Under the pieces are notes generated by a model. That model searched no databases. It saw only the letters and a program-made list of their open reading frames with translations, and was not told where the DNA came from. A stretch of DNA of 6,209 nt, taken from positions 1-6,209 of the forward strand of contig CAZMXI010000231.1 of NCBI GenBank assembly GCA_964570205.1, given 5' to 3'. Positions 4,714 through 6,209 of this stretch are shown piece by piece (the first letter of the stretch is position 1; each line of letters begins with the position of its first letter). The translations under genes were made by a program, and so were the position numbers. The stretch is from CAZMXI01 sp964570205 (GTDB lineage: Bacteria > Planctomycetota > Phycisphaerae > Tepidisphaerales > Tepidisphaeraceae).

Positions 4714-4740
4714 CTGCCCGCATATGTGTTACTGCGGCAG
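4714..4740 (-). terminator. Hairpin immediately after lpd
   Basis: CTGCCCGCA (4714-4722) can pair with TGCGGCAG (4733-4740), giving an 8-bp stem with one bulged C and a 10-base loop, directly after the lpd stop (4742-4744). There is no T-run downstream, so intrinsic termination is doubtful. Confidence 0.35.
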
Positions 4741-4741
4741 A

Positions 4742-6136
4742 TCACGCATGTATCGCCCTTCTCTCCACCGCCAGCGCCGCCTCCTTTACCGCTTCCGGCA
4801 ATGTCGGGTGGGCGTGGAAGGATCTGGCGAGGTCCTCAGCGCTGGCGGCGAATTCCATGGCGATGGTGGCTTCGGCGATCATGTCGGAGGCGTGGGCGGC
4901 GAGGATGTGGACGCCGAGGATGCGGTCGGTTTGGGCGTCGGCGATGATTTTCACGAGGCCTTCGGTTTCGGCCATGCCCTTGGCCCGGCCGTTGGCGATC
5001 ATGGGGAACTTGCCGACCTTGACGGGGCCGCGGCGGGCGGCATCTTCTTCGGTAAGGCCGACCTGGGCGAGCTCGGGGTGGGTGTAGACGACGGCCGGGC
5101 AGGCGGGGTAATTCACGTGGCCGGAGTGGCCGGCCATCATCTCGACGGCGGCGACGGCCTCTTCCTCGGCCTTGTGGGCGAGCATCAGGCCGCCGATGAC
5201 ATCGCCGATGGCGTAGATGCCGGGGATGTTGGTGGCGAAGTGCTGATCGACGGTGATGAAGCCCTTTTTGTCGGTTTCGATGCCCAGTTCCTCCAGGCCG
5301 AGGCCTTGGGTAAATGGCCGGCGGCCGACGGCGACGAGGACCTTGTCAACCACTTCGGTGCCGCGGTCGTTGCCGCTGGCGAAGGTGAGGTGGACCTTGC
5401 CATCGGCGATTTTGGCGGATTCGGCCATGGTCTTGAAGCGGAACTTGAGGCCCTGTTTTTCGAGGATGCGCTGGAGCTGGCCGGTGAGTTCCTTGTCCAT
5501 GCCGGCGAGGGCGCGATCGAGGAATTCGAGGACCAGCACATCGCTGCCGAGGCGGTTCCAGACGCTGCCGAGCTCGACGCCGATGTAGCCGCCGCCGACA
5601 ACGATAAGGCGCTGGGGGGCTTCTTTCAGATCCAGGGCTTCGGTGGAGGAGAGGATGAACTGGCCATCAAACGGGAGGGAGGGAATCTCGATCGGCGCGC
5701 TGCCGGTGGCGATGAGGATGCGCTGGGCCTGGATGGTGGCCTTGCCATCGCTGGTCGCGACCTCGACGCTTTTGGGGGAGACGATGCGGGCAGCGCCCTG
5801 GATATATTCAACCTTGTTCTTCTTAAAGAGGAAGCCAACGCCGGTGGTGAGGGACTTAACGACTTCATCCTTGCGGGCGATCATGGCGGGCAGGTCGAGG
5901 GAGACATCGCCGACGTTGATGCCGTGGCGGTCGAGGCCGCGGCGCAGCTCGAAATAGCGTTCGGAAGAGTCGAGCAGGGCCTTGCTGGGGATGCAGCCGA
6001 CGTTGAGGCAGGCGCCGCCGAGGTATTGCTTGTCGATGCAGGCGACGCCCATGCCGAGCTGGGCAGCGCGGATGGCGGCGACATAGCCGCCGGGGCCAGC
6101 GCCGATGACGATGAGGTCGAAGGGGTGTTCGGACAT
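4742..6136 (-). CDS. lpd: Dihydrolipoyl dehydrogenase (E3)
   Basis: This flavoenzyme re-oxidises the dihydrolipoyl groups of the pyruvate and 2-oxoglutarate dehydrogenase complexes and of the glycine cleavage system, passing electrons through FAD to NAD+ in the cytoplasm. The 464 residues match the usual length. Visible in order are the FAD-binding GAGPGG (12-17), the redox-active disulfide in GGACLNVGCIPSK (C43 and C48), the NAD-binding VVGGGYIGVELG, the second FAD contact YAIGDVIGGLMLAHKA, and the dimer-domain active-site HPTLPE (H443, E448). GGAC replaces the more common GGTC, a mild variation. I chose the ATG at 6136 because AAAGG lies five bases upstream (6142-6146) and MSEHPFDLIVIG is the normal length; a frame-open extension to 6181 has no family resemblance. 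A weak TTGACT lies upstream at about 6176-6181, but no good -10 follows. In another frame the window edge reads VVKNFASNP then stop, which might be the tail of an upstream gene. No E1 or E2 gene is in view. Confidence 0.97.
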   Translation of the reverse strand: MSEHPFDLIVIGAGPGGYVAAIRAAQLGMGVACIDKQYLGGACLNVGCIPSKALLDSSERYFELRRGLDRHGINVGDVSLDLPAMIARKDEVVKSLTTGVGFLFKKNKVEYIQGAARIVSPKSVEVATSDGKATIQAQRILIATGSAPIEIPSLPFDGQFILSSTEALDLKEAPQRLIVVGGGYIGVELGSVWNRLGSDVLVLEFLDRALAGMDKELTGQLQRILEKQGLKFRFKTMAESAKIADGKVHLTFASGNDRGTEVVDKVLVAVGRRPFTQGLGLEELGIETDKKGFITVDQHFATNIPGIYAIGDVIGGLMLAHKAEEEAVAAVEMMAGHSGHVNYPACPAVVYTHPELAQVGLTEEDAARRGPVKVGKFPMIANGRAKGMAETEGLVKIIADAQTDRILGVHILAAHASDMIAEATIAMEFAASAEDLARSFHAHPTLPEAVKEAALAVERRAIHA

Positions 6137-6209
6137 GGGGGCCTTTCGGTTCATCCACGAAGCGACTGTGTTTGAAGTCAAGGGTTGGAGGCGAAGTTTT
6201 TGACGACAT

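Noticed and set aside
3448..4740. CRISPR array, tRNA or attachment site at the edges of the low-GC cassette
   Set aside because: No regularly spaced repeats, no cloverleaf-like sequence and no flanking direct repeats were seen by eye.
4550..6175. A 541-codon open frame on the plus strand opposite lpd
   Set aside because: It is antisense to an intact dihydrolipoyl dehydrogenase, and its product is a low-complexity Gly/Asp/Ala-rich string typical of a shadow of a GC-rich gene.

Overview
The window looks like a piece of a Planctomycetota chromosome, most likely a Phycisphaerae-type organism. The reasons are its high GC content outside one block, a type IV prepilin-like protein of the planctomycete kind (short basic leader, then FTLVELLVVIGIIALLISILLPAL), a PEP-CTERM sorted protein, and housekeeping genes of ordinary bacterial type. 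This placement is an inference from protein style, not from a marker gene.

Layout, left to right. (1) Positions 1-530 (+) hold the C-terminal end of the unfoldase ClpX. (2) A strong perfect hairpin (560-585) sits between clpX and the next, convergent gene and probably terminates both. (3) Positions 2604-613 (-) hold three genes read leftward: a small His/Cys-rich membrane-anchored protein resembling DUF2946, a His-rich prepilin-like protein, and a PEP-CTERM protein resembling the Zur-repressed all3515 family. Together they look like an envelope or surface operon linked to metal (zinc or copper) supply. This is the most interesting accessory unit here. (4) Positions 2605-2764 form a divergent regulatory region with one promoter candidate in each direction and two dyads over the leftward one. 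(5) Positions 2765-3510 (+) hold two damaged genes: the first ~40 codons of a VUT/queuosine-precursor-type transporter that breaks off abruptly, then a probable C-terminal half of a DUF1963 (YwqG-like) protein in two overlapping frames.

(6) Positions 4531-3468 (-) hold a lower-GC cassette of three overlapping genes: a RelE/HigB-like toxin, an XRE-family antitoxin, and a third protein resembling DUF3467. The overlaps are 35 and 98 bp. A palindrome lies over the presumed -10 box next to the toxin start. It reads as a toxin-antitoxin module with an added third gene, inserted into a decayed region. (7) Positions 4742-6136 (-) hold a complete dihydrolipoyl dehydrogenase (E3) with all catalytic residues.

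The housekeeping genes clpX and lpd frame an accessory region of about 4 kb. The metal-linked operon appears intact. The segment from 2890 to 4560 shows signs of rearrangement and horizontal acquisition.
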